Origin: Comamonadaceae bacterium
Lineage (GTDB): Bacteria; Pseudomonadota; Gammaproteobacteria; Burkholderiales; Burkholderiaceae_C
DNA: 14,544 nt
NCBI GenBank assembly: GCA_947464665.1
Contig: CANHXV010000035.1
Coordinates: 1 to 14,544, forward strand
Reading direction: 5' to 3'
The notes below the pieces were generated by a model. The model ran no database searches and was not told the DNA's origin. It saw only the letters and a program-made list of their open reading frames with translations. Position 1 is the stretch's first letter. Every line of letters starts with the position of its first letter. The position numbers and the translations under genes are program-made. Positions 14,426 to 14,544 of this stretch are shown here, piece by piece.

Positions 14426-14430
14426 TTTTG

Positions 14431-14544
14431 TTGTCTGCTGCTGTTTCTAATTCCGTCTCGCCACTCAAACTTTCTGGCCTAGAGCCCGTCTCGATTGGTA
14501 CTGACTCTTTGTTTGTGAACATTGGTGAGCGCACCAACGTCACA
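14431..14544 (+). CDS. metH: Methionine synthase, folate/cobalamin part (MetH2), N-terminal fragment
   Basis: The last open frame of the window reads PLKLSGLEPVSIG and then SLFVNIGERTNVT before running off the edge. This is the entry to the methyltetrahydrofolate (pterin)-binding domain of MetH, where the FxNIGERTNVTGS motif is characteristic. It should continue into the cobalamin and activation domains and work with the homocysteine domain encoded at 9415. An in-frame TGA at 14422 limits the start; no ATG is available, so TTG 14431 (or 14428) is chosen, with GGGGTGA (14418-14424) as Shine-Dalgarno. A weak start codon under a riboswitch-controlled ribosome site fits translational control. Only 38 codons are visible. 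Confidence 0.88.
   Translation, partial: MSAAVSNSVSPLKLSGLEPVSIGTDSLFVNIGERTNVT

Noticed and set aside
1..14544. CRISPR arrays, tRNA genes, insertion sequences or prophage genes
   Set aside because: Reading both strands showed no regularly spaced direct repeats, no cloverleaf-like segment and no transposase or integrase motifs.

Overview
The window looks like a chromosomal segment of a betaproteobacterium of the order Burkholderiales, most likely a Comamonadaceae relative (Limnohabitans, Polaromonas or Rhodoferax type). The reasons are a methionine synthase encoded as two separate genes (metH1 = homocysteine domain, metH2 = the rest), an S-adenosylhomocysteine (SAH) riboswitch, a GTP-type PEP carboxykinase, and a CmpA/NrtA-type binding protein with a long pre-Tat N-terminus. 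The assignment is inferred from protein and RNA character, not from a database search.

Layout. 1-764 (minus): 5' part of a PhoD-like phosphatase with a Tat signal and a TTG start. 916-1587 (plus): TetR-family regulator. 1591-3392 (minus): a LysR regulator whose stop overlaps the start of a metallophosphoesterase. 3537-4031 (plus): small membrane protein of unknown function, divergent from the LysR gene with overlapping promoters, ending in a UUCG terminator. 4128-6916 (minus): pckG followed closely by an EamA/DMT transporter; the pckG leader carries a 17-bp palindrome and a 15-bp-arm inverted repeat. 7218-9252 (minus): recQ and a 44-residue single-helix membrane protein too short for most gene callers, ending in a strong terminator. 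9415-10461 (plus): metH1. 10668-14269 (plus): a cyanate uptake and degradation operon (binding protein, permease, ATPase, cyanase). 14306-14544 (plus): SAH riboswitch and the start of metH2.

How the parts work together. The three ABC genes should import cyanate, and CynS should convert it with bicarbonate to ammonia and CO2, making this a nitrogen-scavenging unit. Upstream of it lies a strong sigma-54 promoter match, preceded by two NtrC-like dyads whose centres are 32 bp apart, which fits nitrogen-limitation control. The predicted sigma-54 start falls at the edge of a hairpin that would otherwise cover the ribosome-binding site of the first gene, so read-through RNA from metH1 could be translationally silent while sigma-54 RNA is not.

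This nitrogen operon sits between the two halves of methionine synthase. metH1 appears to have a leaderless, riboswitch-free promoter. metH2 has its own promoter and a full SAH riboswitch, whose CUCACC segment can pair either in the pseudoknot or with the metH2 Shine-Dalgarno. The two halves of one enzyme therefore appear to be controlled separately, with a nitrogen-regulated operon reading toward the second half and no terminator visible between them.

No tRNA, rRNA, CRISPR array, insertion sequence or prophage gene was seen.
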